DNA of 64,000 bases from Sarcocystis neurona. Its lineage: Eukaryota > Apicomplexa > Conoidasida > Eucoccidiorida > Sarcocystidae. Shown in pieces: positions 24,056 to 36,300 of the stretch. Position 1 is the stretch's first letter. Each line of letters begins with the position of its first letter. The notes beneath the pieces are model-generated. The model was not told the DNA's origin, did not search any database, and saw only the letters and a program-made list of their open reading frames with translations. The stretch is taken from NCBI GenBank assembly GCA_000727475.1, contig KL647289.1:4158019-4222018 (forward strand). Direction: 5' to 3'. A program made the position numbers and the translations under genes.

Positions 24056-26746
24056 TACGCGCGACTTTGGAAACACAGGGAATGGAGTATTTTTGAATTT
24101 CCATAGTGACTACAAGGATGGATTTGAAGAAAATTTGACGCGTGAACACGAGCTGTAACTGAATACTACGAACGAGCACACCTGTGTGACTGCGGGCAAT
24201 CCAGTTCAGAATACACTCTGCTTTAAGATGTACGTAGTGGATAAGTGTCAACTATGCGCACTTAATTATTCGCTATGTCTCGCCGGCCATAGCGTGTGTG
24301 TAGGATCTCTGTCGTGCATGTGAAACCGTCGTGGTCGACAGACGCGCTAGTAAGCTCTGTCACCGCAAACAGGAGATTTCTCGTCGGCGCTCTCTAACGC
24401 TGTGATTTAGAAAAGCTTTTCAACTTCGCCAGTGTATACGTGTCCCTCGTTCTAACTCGCAGCGCTACGGTTGCAAGTAGGTACACCCTGGGGGTGGCCT
24501 GATGATCGCCGTCACAAGCAGGAGATTTACATAAATGACATTTCTGTTGATATGTGAAGACACTTTATGTGTGATTCGTTATTGTCACTTTGTCAAAAAA
24601 AGGACTTCTACGCTTTGGATCTCTAGAGTGCGACAAAACTCGAAGGGTGTTAAGCGTACTTTTCTGACTGTCTACAACTAATTGATCTGGTGTCGCAATG
24701 GTGAGTCTATCAAGCGCGAGGGTCTCTTCGCACTGCCAAATAAAGAGGGAGGCTGGTTTAGCGGCTGTAGTAGTGCACACAGAAGTAGTATATGGCAGGC
24801 TCTGCAGCTGGTGCAGTAGTCACGTGGCAGTATTGCCGAATCACCTATCTAATGCACTCGCTGTCGTGGTGGCTCTATTGGCATAGCAGTGGGTACGTTC
24901 GTAATTGCACTGTAAAGATGGGAGATTTCACAGTATGCGGCGTTATTCTGGTGGTTATAATAAATTTTGTAATTGCACTGCAGTTACTGCAGCAGTGACG
25001 TCAATACTAGTAGTTCCGAGTTCTACTGCGGTACCTCGGACAGATTACATACCGGTGCTTCCCTGAAGCCTCCTAATCACCATAAAGACTCGTCACTTCT
25101 CATTAAGAGGAAAATGCCCACTGCTGAGTAAGGGCCGGGCTGACGAGTTACTGATACTTGATGGCTGTAGTATCACAATTAGAATTTGTCTGCCAGAGCC
25201 GCACTGTATACTTACGTGGGTTATTCACATACCTTGACGGTCCCCTTCAGGACAACTTTTCTTTTCACTCAGTGCGTCGTACTTCACGTATTCATAATAA
25301 TAGGGTAATGGCGAAGATAGGCATATACATGTTGTTCGGCAGCTTCTAGGCCCTACACGCCAGCTGGCTGCACACCCTAGACGAACAGACAGCATTATAG
25401 ATGTAGTCGTGTCTAGATACGTATCGTGATTCTTCAGTAATACGCACAGATCTGCTATGTGAGAAGATGTACACATTCAGCAAAAGAGTTGCGTCTGTCT
25501 TTTGACAAGCAGAACATTGCCGCGCACCACGTTTGTTGGGCAGAGCAGGCATACCGGAAGCGGCACCATACTATGCATCCAGAGGCCTTGTAAGGCTCCA
25601 CGTACCCATTTCTACACCTGTGTCCGTACACACGTACGTACGTGTAGTCATGCGCACAGATTTTCAAATATGTAGGTATACACACAGATACGCACACCTA
25701 TCCACATGTGACACACAAAGTTTGTGCACGCCACCAGCAGCATGTCCTCAACTACAACGACGTTCACGCAAAGTAGACCCGGCAGGATGTCCTCAACTAC
25801 AGCGACGTGCACGCAGAGTAGACCCGGTACCAGATTCTCGTTTCTCTTTATGTCACTTTCGCGCAAGGCCATGTAGAAGACGAACCCAGAAAACCCACAT
25901 ACGCATCCCGGGCCCAGGGAGTTAAATACTGAACCAAAGACCTGTTCCTTCTGCCCTGCTCACTTGCAATACTGTGCCAGTGCCAGAGGGACATGACGCA
26001 CAAGAATATTGTAGCTCTAACCTCTCGAATACGACAACGGTCCACCTCGCTGGAAATAGAAGCCTCGCTTTACTCCTGAGCGCACCAGTGTATTTCTGCG
26101 TATTTATCTATGTAACAAGTAAATACTACATAAAGTTGTAGGCAAGCGCTGGGAAGCGCGCGAGAAGACGTGCTCGCTTTTATGGTTCCGTTCTACGTCT
26201 CTGCAGACGCTTTTTCCGAATTGTCGTGTCCCATACGACACGGCTGTAACGCCAGCTGCAGAAACTTTTCGAAGAAAGAGGCCAAAGCTTCACCTCAACA
26301 TTCTAGCAGCATCTTCCCATGTTCCCGGTAGAGAAAACGTGCTGGAGATGCATTTTGGGGAACCCTGGGCCATGTTAATGCCTTCTTAGTCGGATCTGAG
26401 CACGAGCAGACTGCCCGCCTAAATCTGTAACACGCTTGGCTGCGGGTTTAGTATAAGAGGCCCACCGCCTGATAGAGAAAGATACGCCATTACATACTTA
26501 TCTATCCGCTTCTCTACCTAGACTGAAGAAGCCCAGACATGCCCACGGGTAGCAATCCAGACGCGAGTACAAAGATCCCGTGAGCATATAATTAGATATA
26601 TGTATGTGTAGTTATATGATTAATTGCTCAGAACGCGTACAGAAGAGTACTAAGACCGGTGGCACTGCTAGCGCGAAAGATCTTGCGTGCACTTTTGATG
26701 ACGGTCGAACCAGAGAGCTAGGGTGACACGAGCGTAACCACGAGCC
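24056..26746. other. Convergent intergenic region between carrier and PI4-kinase
   Basis: Both neighbouring genes end here, the carrier at 24055 (+) and the kinase at 26747 (-), so the stretch should contain two 3' UTRs and poly(A) sites. I see no family-level coding on either strand. The only structured element is the 45-bp direct repeat at 25742-25829. I could not pick out an obvious poly(A) signal with confidence. Confidence 0.6.
25742..25829. repeat. 45-bp direct repeat, two copies
   Basis: Two copies with period 45 start at 25742 and 25787. Each begins ATGTCCTCAACTACA and ends AGTAGACCCGG, with only a few differences. The period is a multiple of 3, so on the - strand it reads as a repeated 15-residue peptide containing PGLLCV and VVED. 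There is no support for it being translated. Confidence 0.85.
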
Positions 26747-26882
26747 TTAGTAGTCGATACCTTGTTGCAAGTGCTGCACAACGTCGTAGGCCTTCGTGGT
26801 AAAGTTGTCGTAGGCGTCCCTTACGCGGGCCTCCATGAAAGCTGCCGCCTGCTCCGGGGTGGCACCCACCTGCAGTCTCCAC
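26747..26882 (-). CDS. PI4KA: PI4-kinase last exon (C-terminus)
   Basis: The acceptor TTGTAG ends at 26883. One base completes a Lys codon split from the previous exon, then the frame reads WRLQVGATPEQAAAFMEARV and on to YDVVQHLQQGIDY and TAA. The EQAAAFM segment and the final YD-x-x-Q-x-x-Q-x-x-I-x-Y match the C-terminal signature of PI4K alpha, so the protein is complete at this end. Confidence 0.9.
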
Positions 26883-29800
26883 CTACAAGAGTGTACCACA
26901 CATTACGTGCAGATCCAAAGTGTAAGAGATTAATTTTTGGCCCACCACGAATGCACACCCGGACGTACTACCTGAGGCAGATTTCCACAGGCGTACTCAG
27001 AAATAGATAGGTCGGCGGGGACGTGGATACACCCATGCCAACCTAGCTACGCGCACGCATCGGGATACACAGCTCCCTTTCTCCGTACACAATGCACAAC
27101 ATCCTACGTGTATATATTTACATATATGTGTATATTTACATATATATGTATATATACAAATATATATATATATATATGCACACAATCGCATATGTGTCTG
27201 GTTCGTATCTGCACGCACGTATACACGTACTTACCTGCACAACTCCGTATGCTTATACATATGTAGTCCTATACAGAGGCGGGGAAATCAGGGGTGCCTA
27301 TTGAGTCACCGCGTACTACTCTCTACAGTCCTCTCACAGGAGGCACACTCGTGAAGAGCGTCGGTGACGGTTTAACGCGCAAGGCGGCCTCCTTCACCAA
27401 AGCAGATGACCTGACGAACTGCTGTATATGGTACGGGTGTGTGATCTTCACTATTCGCCCTCCTGTCTGGCCGCACTTTGTTCGTCCCGTGACAAAGCCC
27501 TCACAATGTGGGTAGAACATGCTGCCACAGCAGCACGCAGCTGTTACGTCAGTTCTCCGTTTATACGCACACGGGCCCACGTGCAGCACCAGGGTCCTTA
27601 CGCTCACGTGGCTTGTAGTCACGCGTGCAGACGAGTACTTGCATAGCTTTGAAAACGACATTGTCACACATAGTTAGAACACCACTTGGAAGCTTCCGCC
27701 GGATATTTTCACTGCTGTACCCGCGCATAGAAGGTACAACTGGGGGACCCAGGAGAGAGTTATCGAGGACAGACAAACGCCCTCCGGTGGATATATCTTA
27801 GTTTGCTAGCTTGCTGCGAGTACCGTCAACACTAAAATGTGAAAGGGCGCGTAGATATGCCGTACGTACAATCGCGCAATGACTTGAGTGAAACAATGTG
27901 GGACGGAAGCGGCGACGTACAGAATCAACTATGACGCTAGTGTTGTTGCTACTACTATGACTACTACTATTACTACTGCGAGCACTGTTGAATCATTACC
28001 ACGTCCCTACTACTACTACTACCACTACTACTACTATTATTTCTGCTGATGCTCGGGGTGGTTCAGGGGGAACCAGAAAATTTCTTCCCCACTCCTGCAA
28101 ACTGTTACGGCGACTACTAGTGGCAAAAATCACTACCATTTATCGGCAGTAGTCGGAAGTCTGCGACTGCTTCTAATGATGAAGACGAGTGCATACATAC
28201 ACAGTTGCACACGTGTATACAAATATGTAAACACACGTATACAAAAGTGTATACACGTGTAAACATATATATATACACACACATGTATATGAATATCATA
28301 CGTAGAAGGTCAAAAAAGCAATTCACACGCTTTTCTTCAATCTCCAACGAAGGTCCTCATTGTATTACGACCACGCACAAAACCACATCAACTAGTACTC
28401 CTAACTACACCTACTACTCTACAACTACTATTACGTATGACGGCTACTAGTACTGGTACTAGTACTACTACTACTGCTACTACTACTACTGCTACTACTC
28501 CTACTGCTACTACTACTACAGCTGCTACTACTACTATTACTACTACTAGTGCACTGTACTACTACTACTACTACCGCTACTACTACTACAGCTACTACTA
28601 CCACTACTGCTACTACTACTACAGCCACTACTACTACTAGTGTACTACTACTACTACTGCTACTACTACTACTATTACTACTACTACTACTACTACTATT
28701 ACTACTACTACTACTACTGCTACTACTACTACTACTACTTCTAGCACTACTAGTACTACTACTACTACTACTATTACTGAAACAACAATTACTATTATTG
28801 GTCCTATTGCCACTACTACTACTACCATCACTACTAATGACGGCTATTACAAGAGCAACTACAATGTTACCACTCCAACAACCACTACTTCCTACTACTA
28901 GTAGCACTACTCCTCCAACTACCACTATCACTGGAGTCGGGACACTGAAAAAAACAGTGCCTATGTCGCAATAACGGTACAAGATCAGAAAACAGCCACT
29001 CGCACGAGACACCCGTCGAAGTAATTCTGCACTCCCCCCCATGCCGTGAGGTAATGGGCTGAGCAGCCTCTTTGGGGTCTCCCCTCCGCACATCTGCTGC
29101 TCACTTGAGGTTTTCGAACGAAAGCCGCTTGAAGCAGGGGAGGCCGGAGTGCAACATCGCCTGCACGAGCATCAGGATGAGGTCCGACTGCTCCCGCAGC
29201 ACGAGGTAGCTGCGGTGGTGGTAGGCAAAGACGCAAACACGCAGTGCACCAGCAGAGCAAGCTTGATCCGCTGGATGGTGCTGCCCGTGAAAAGTCAAAG
29301 TGAAAACGGTGCACGGACGCTTCTCTGCAAAAGCAGAACTTCGTAGTAGAAGGGGTGGTTTGTGTCTATAAACATAAATAGTTTCAGCACTTACACACAA
29401 CTTTCGGAATTAACGCATCCCAGTGGGACGCGTGCCGACTGCAGTGCTCAGAGGTGTACACGCGCGCATCTCTGAAAAGGCAGGTCTGCAAGAAATAACA
29501 CTTCCACAGTGGCCACCGCAGCGCGCACGAAGCAGCCAAGGACGGAGGCTTCCTCTCCCAGCAACTGGAATGATGCACGGATGCGTCGACCCCACACCGC
29601 CGGTGAGCATCCGCTCGCAGCACGCGTATGCGGAAGGTTGTTTTGTTCGATAAGGGCGCGTGGAGCACTATCTAAGCGAGAGACTGACGTGGTGGCCCGC
29701 ACTCGCAGACACACACACACACACACACTCAGACAACCAAAGACGAGCAGACAGAAGGTCGCTCGTGCTCCCCTGCCGCGCGCAGAGTAGATCCAGACAC

Positions 29801-30343
29801 TTGTGCAAGACACAGGGGAAACACGTTGCTCCCTGTTGTAGCGCAGTGTGTTGATACTGGGATGTGCGAAGCAGCAGCTGCTAAATCCCTTACTGTGTGC
29901 GCCACTCCTACAAATCTTCGGTGTCTCTGCATCTGTCGAAACACATTAGTCTGCAGTGGTACGTATACACGTGTACGTCCGCCCACACTCCTGCGCCGTG
30001 TGAGCCTCACGAGGCAGGCGTATAACCGGCGTTTGTTAAGACAAAGAAAAGCGCGCCGTCGCAATCTGCACTGCGATATGCAAACGGGGAGAGGTGGCGC
30101 CAAAAGAAGTGTTGGATGTGTACCACAACATACAGCTACAGGGGAGTCCTCGTCGGACAAGGTCGCCTACTGCGTGAACGCTGCTGCATATGTGCTTCTC
30201 ACTCGCGCACTATGACGGCGGGGCCACACGTTTACGACTTCGTCGGGACAGCGGTTACGTAATGGAAAGCCGTGTCCCCGCAAAGTTTGTCACAAAGTGA
30301 TTGCACAACGACACAGACAGATACGTAGGCATATCTCCGTACG

Positions 30344-30374
<31 letters not shown>

Positions 30375-33300
30375 GAATACGTTTGCGTACGTCAACACGC
30401 GTGTATGCATATAGATGTGTACGCGTGTATAAACATACGTATACGTAGTTATGTGTAAATGTGGCTGTATGCACACATATGTATTACACATATAAATATA
30501 TACATACGGGTATCCTCGTGTACATGTATATACCTGTTTATACATATATATAAATGCACACACGGCCAAAAGCATATGCATGTATACGTACATAGATATA
30601 TATATATATGTACATATGTAGGCGTAGATAGACAAACAGCTAAGTAGATACAGGTACACATATGGCTGCAAGATGAGGAAAAAGAACGACGCCGCGACAC
30701 TCCGTGTGGCACCTTGCGTCGTGGCAGACGGTCCTGCGTATTTCACTGCTAATGCGTTGGTGCGCTTGCGGGATGTCCTGCTAAAGCTGCGAAGCAATTC
30801 TTTCGCAGTTCTTTCAGCAGCAGTCAGGTGCAGAACAGTCGTATTAGCGGTAAGAAAAAAGCAGCGCCTGGAGCAGCAGCATAAGCAGCAGCAGCAGCGA
30901 GAGTCATATCACTTGGCGCGCAGCCTCGGCTTACGCTTGGACGCATAAGTCAGTGAAGCGGCGAAAAGCGGGGGTGTCTGCGTGCCCTCCCATCAGCTCG
31001 ACCATCTCGGTGGTCAGTTTAAACGGGGCCTTTTCGAACTGCAGGTCGTGTCCAGGGGAGATATCGAAGATGAACCCGAAGTCGATGTGAATCACGCGGC
31101 CAGACACCCGAGAAATTAGCAGATTTCCGTTGTGTCTGTCCTTAACCTGCCGGTACCATGTCAGCAACAATACCAGTACTTCCTTACACATATATACACG
31201 TGTGTGTAAGGCAGTGGTGTATATATATATATATATGAAATGTTATCTGCAGCAGTGGCCGAGGTAGTGTGTGTATGCGGCAGCAACGAGTAGCGCACAC
31301 TGGCGACCACGTCCATATAAATATATATGGATGCACCTGTATACAAGTGTATATATTTGTATGATATGTTGTCTGCAGCAATGATGAGGGCAGTGTGTGT
31401 GTGTGTGTGTGTGTGTGTGCGGCAGCAGTAACTAGCGCACACTGACGACTACGTCTATATAAATGTACAGGCTGGATACATCGGACGGGGGAAAAGAATG
31501 GGCAGAAGTTGCAGCTCAAGCAGTGACGGCCACAGCGTCACAGACATGTAGTAGCACCACAGAAAGCAGGAGCGACAGCAGCGGCGACGCGAGTGTGACG
31601 GACGCGGTCGCAGAGTCGGCAGCAGCACAACCCTTTCCTCCGGTCAACCACAAGAGTAGTGACTAATACAGTTCTTCTTCTTCGCCGTAGGACGGGGCTA
31701 ACGAGTAAGCAATTGAGCATCACCGCAGCGGAGAATCCTATACCAGCAACCCACCGGCCAGATGAGAGTACCAGCAGAAACACGTTTCTCCACCGTACTG
31801 CGCAGTCCCCGCTCGACAAGTAGCTACAAAAGGAGACACTATCATATATATATATACACGCCTGTATATGTGGACACAAACAAGTATATGTAGGTGTACA
31901 TATAGGGAAAGGTACGGCGTTCCCACCGAGTCGCGCTGCAGGTGGTTCGTGTGAGAGAAAGGTCACAGTGCAGCAGTGCGACGCCGGCACCAGCGTCTGT
32001 CTGAGAGGGTCACCTCCTGTGGATATGTCTTGTAGCTGGCTGGAAGCGCGTCCGCGTGAGAAAGCGAGCAGCAGATTCTGTCTGTGGTGATCTGTTCCCC
32101 CTCGTGGAGGGTCGGAAGACTAAGAGCCGCTGTTGTGCAGACTCTCAGGCGTAGCAGAGACATCTACATGTCTGCGTAGGCGTGCCGGTCTTTGCCAACA
32201 GAGGCTCGAAGCCGCAGGACCGCGTCTCGCACTCTCTCCGCCTACGCACCACAAAGGGCTGCAGCTTCTACATAAAGAGAGTCTAATGCGCGGCCTTCTC
32301 GTGTGTTTATCTCCGTACTCCTTCTTCTCTTCCTCTCCTCTGTGTCTCCCTACATAAGGATGAACGAGGACCTAAGAACGTACATATATGTATATATATA
32401 TATATCTATATATATATGCACACATGTGTAGATCTATGTGCGTGCCGTGAAGAGTGTAGAGTGTGGCTCTGCGCAACTGATGGGTTGCTGTTGCATCTCC
32501 CCAAGTTCCCCGCAGCAGGTCATCGGTCAGGACTGCGGACCCTTACCGCCGCTGCTGCCGTGGTCCAGTGCTGCACTGTACCTGTAGCACGAAGGAGAGA
32601 ACAGCATAGCCTGCCAGGCTTTTGATAAAGTTCTCGACTGCATTTGCGTAGGTGATCTTGATAAGTTTCCCCCCTCCCAGCTGCTGCTTTTTGCCTTGTT
32701 CTTGTCGCTTGCTCGCTGCCGCACGTGCAGTCCAGTGCTGTGCACCCGCGTAGTTCGCCGCGCACGAGTTGCTGCCATGGCGGCGGGAATGTCTGCCGCT
32801 GCTGCTGCTGCCGCCCTCGCAGCCTCTTCGAGAGCCGCGGGGGAACGTGCTTCTCGGAGCAGCAGTGTTGCTGTCGGGTTCTCTGGCTTGTAGCTGGTGG
32901 TGCGCATTGGCAGCAGCGACAGCTCTGGCATTTGGAGCGCCAACAACGACTTCAAGAAAGTCAGCAATATTCCCCAGATTCCTCCTCCTACCGCACAGCA
33001 GTGCTCGCAGCGGATGCAATTTCTGGTTCCTCTTCGCTCGAGCTGTAATGCACGCACCAGCAGCAGCGCGTTCAGCTGGGCGGCTCCTTCCTGAGGCTGC
33101 CGTTCCCGGGGATGCGGCCGCTACAGACGCATTGTGTCTGTCTCCTCTCCGTGAGAGCGCCGCTGCTCGCGATTGACGGAGGGCCACTGCAGCAACAGGC
33201 GGAATGACGCCTGCGCGTCCTGCGTCTGCCGTCTCTGTCGTAAGAGCCACCGCCAAACTGGCGTCCCCAGGTCGCCCAGGAGCAGCAGTGGCAGTCGTTT

Positions 33301-36300
33301 CCTCTTCTTCTTCTCGTTCTTCTGCACCAAACGTAATTGCGAAGAAACCAGGAAGCGAGCACCCGTACTCCTTGCCAATTTGATGACGGGAGATTGTCTG
33401 CGGGATTAATTCAATAATTCCTCCCAGAGCTGACGCCGTGGACGCAGCCTTGCTACCCCGTCTGCTGGCACCCCACCTCCAACCAGATCGCGCTCCCTCT
33501 CTTCTCTCAGCTGCTGCAGTGCAACACAACGCTTCTGCTGCTGCCGCGGCGGCTGCTGTTCCTGTGGCCGCTGCGGCTGCTTCCGTTGTCGTGGCCGCTT
33601 CATGGGAGCTTGCACTCACGCACCGCGTCCCCAGTTTTATGCGTCTCAGACGCAAACCCACACGCAGCTTGCTGTCTGTCCCCTTGCCGCCTACTCTGGC
33701 GGAAGCACAGGCCTCTGCATTGCTAGCAGCAACTGCGCTGAATCCAACTCGTTCTACAGGGTCTGCTTCAGCAGATGTCGCATCGCCCAGTTCCACGAGC
33801 TGAGCAACATCGTCTTTCCTTCCCCGCGGCTGCGACCAGACAAATCTCGTCTTTGCTTCGGCAGCGGCGCCTGCAAGTCCTTCTGTCACAGTTCCCAGCT
33901 CAACGCCTATGCTTTCGCAGGCTGCCTCCTGTCGCTTCACTTCTTCTTCTTTTCCTACTGGAAGCGAACTGGCACCTGCTCCTGCTGCTCCTCTTGCTGC
34001 TGATCCTATGGATCCCCTATGCGCTGCTGTTGCTTCAGGTTCCCCTACTCCTCCTCCTAGTGCTGCTGCTGGGGCTGCTGCTGGTGCAGCTGTAACCTCT
34101 TCGGCAGTGCCCGCTGCTGCTGCTGGTATTCCGTCTCCACTAATCTCAAACGTTGAGTGAGAAACGTATGCAACTTCTGCATCCTTCCCTGTTGTCGCTT
34201 TCTGCAACGCTGTTGCCGGCTGGGGAGGGTTACGTTGCACTGCGTGCGCAGCAGTCGGTGAGATGGAATTTGAAGCGCGACTTTCATCATAGGGCTTGCC
34301 GACTTCTTTTTCGGATACGGCGAAAAGGCAACGAGCCGCAGCAGCAGCCCCGGCAGCAAGCGTTTCTGCTGCTTTAGCGGCTGGGCACGGCAACCGTCCG
34401 AACGTCTTCAAACGCGGACGACGGCGCTGTGGAGGAGGTTGCCTCGTAGCAGCAGCGCGTCTGCAGCATCGCAGCAGCAAAAGACGCCGGCTAGTGGCAG
34501 CCGCCGTCGACCGCGGCAACTCAGGAGCAGCAGCCGCAGGATACAGACCGTCCAGGGCTGCCGTTTTAGCAGTAGCAGGCTTCAGGCGTCCCCCAGGAGC
34601 AGCAGGGGCGCGACTCCAGACAGGAGAAGCAGCAGCAGTGTGAGAAGAGCGTCGCCAAGTTGTGAGTGAACTACGGCGATAAGACTGCCACAGCAGAGCT
34701 GCGGGAGCCACTTCTTTGATAAAGGGAGCGCCAGAAGCCACAGGAATCCGCATGGACACCACACTATACGGCCGCAGCCACACGTCTATCCCCGCGCGGT
34801 TGAAGACTGATGCTGCCACCTGTGCAGACAAGCCACAGCAGCAGCCGTAGGGAGAGGCCACCAGCAGCATAACAGCAGCATAGCACCAGCAGCATGGAGA
34901 AGAACAATCATTTCTGGAGCGTCAACGACCGCGCAGCAAAGCCACCACTGCAGCTGCAGCAGCAGAAAAGAAGAAGTTCAACGCCACTCACGAACTCGAC
35001 AGAGCAGCACCACGACCGCAGCCGAACTGCGAGGAGGCTCTGTCAGCGACGGAGGAGCCACAGAAATTCCTGCAGCCTCACTGTCTGTGGCACCGTGTAG
35101 GCATACCCGAGGAAACCAAGCAACGCACGACCAACAACAACTTCTTGTCTACCAGCGTATACGCCCTTAACCGCACCAAATTATCTACCTGTCTCTAGAT
35201 ATATCTACGTATAAGTCGGACACGTTTCCGCCTGCACATACAGCCAAGAAAATCAACCATGTACGCGTACAGACTCACACATACAGAGAAATTATTAATG
35301 AACGCACAAGTGGTAGATTCGGTCACGCTGAGGGAGATGCACTAGCAGTTGGTGCGTTCCGCAAGAAATCGGCCACACACGTGCGTGGGCGGAACTGGCA
35401 TATGCCATTTGGTGAACAGTCGACAGAGAAATCTGCCGTCGTAGAAACTCTACAGTTATCGCTTAAAGAGAAGTAGCAAGTCCGCGACTACCCGTGCACG
35501 AGCCGACAAGGCAGACAGCCACTCCCCTTGGTAGTAGTAGTAGTAGCAGCAGTAGCATGCGCAATCAGCACCAGCTAGACATCTGCTGAGATGTCTTCAT
35601 ACGCCACACGCATAGAGAGAAGGACGAATATTCCCTCTTGGGTCCAGCGTATCGCCGGATCACTCATACAGCTGCGTCCCATTTTGACTGCGCTATGCGT
35701 GCGATCGCGCCCCCCCGCAGACGTTAGAGAGACCAAGCAGCGAAGCAGCGCTGTGACCAGAATCTGTCCTGCTGTTGCTGCTGCGGGTGCTGCTCTTGCG
35801 CAGCCCTGCAGGACACGCGCTGTGCTGCGCAGCAGCTCCTTTGCTGCAGCAGTGGAAGACTTAGCGGCCGCAGCTGCTGTCCCTACCTGGAAGATCTGAC
35901 AGGCGAGCTGGTCCTGACGAACGTCGTCGAACATTTTGAAAATGCACGTGGCCACCGAAGAAGAAGAAGACGGAGTCAGAGGCAAAGATGCGGGAAAAGA
36001 GAAGTTCTCCTCTCGTCTTTTCGTCTCGAAGGACAGAGCGTAAGGGACCTGTGCGAAGGCATGCAGAATAGCCGCTCCTGCTGTCCACGAGTGCACGTCG
36101 CGCTCCACCCAGGTGACTCTGAACAGCTGTACTCACCCATGCTTGAACGTTATCACGCCGGTGTATACACGAGCACACATAGACTGACATATATATATAT
36201 ATACATATATAGACGTGCAAGCCAGAGGTGCACTGCAGTCCCGCGGCCCCCTTGAGAAGCTGGGCACATATGTGCATACATGTATATAAATATGTGTGAG

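Noticed and set aside
28431..29093. 220-residue - strand Val/Ser-rich frame
   Set aside because: It is a translation of the (ACT)n tract. It runs past the phase-proven donor at 29104.
29101..29400. Reading the stop after LSFENLK as the end of the kinase
   Set aside because: The stop is formed by the GTGAGC donor. The C-terminal signature is found in phase at 26882-26747.
31463..31666. 67-residue + strand Ala/Ser/Thr-rich frame
   Set aside because: It is antisense to a PI4-kinase intron, short and low in complexity, with no splice or family support.
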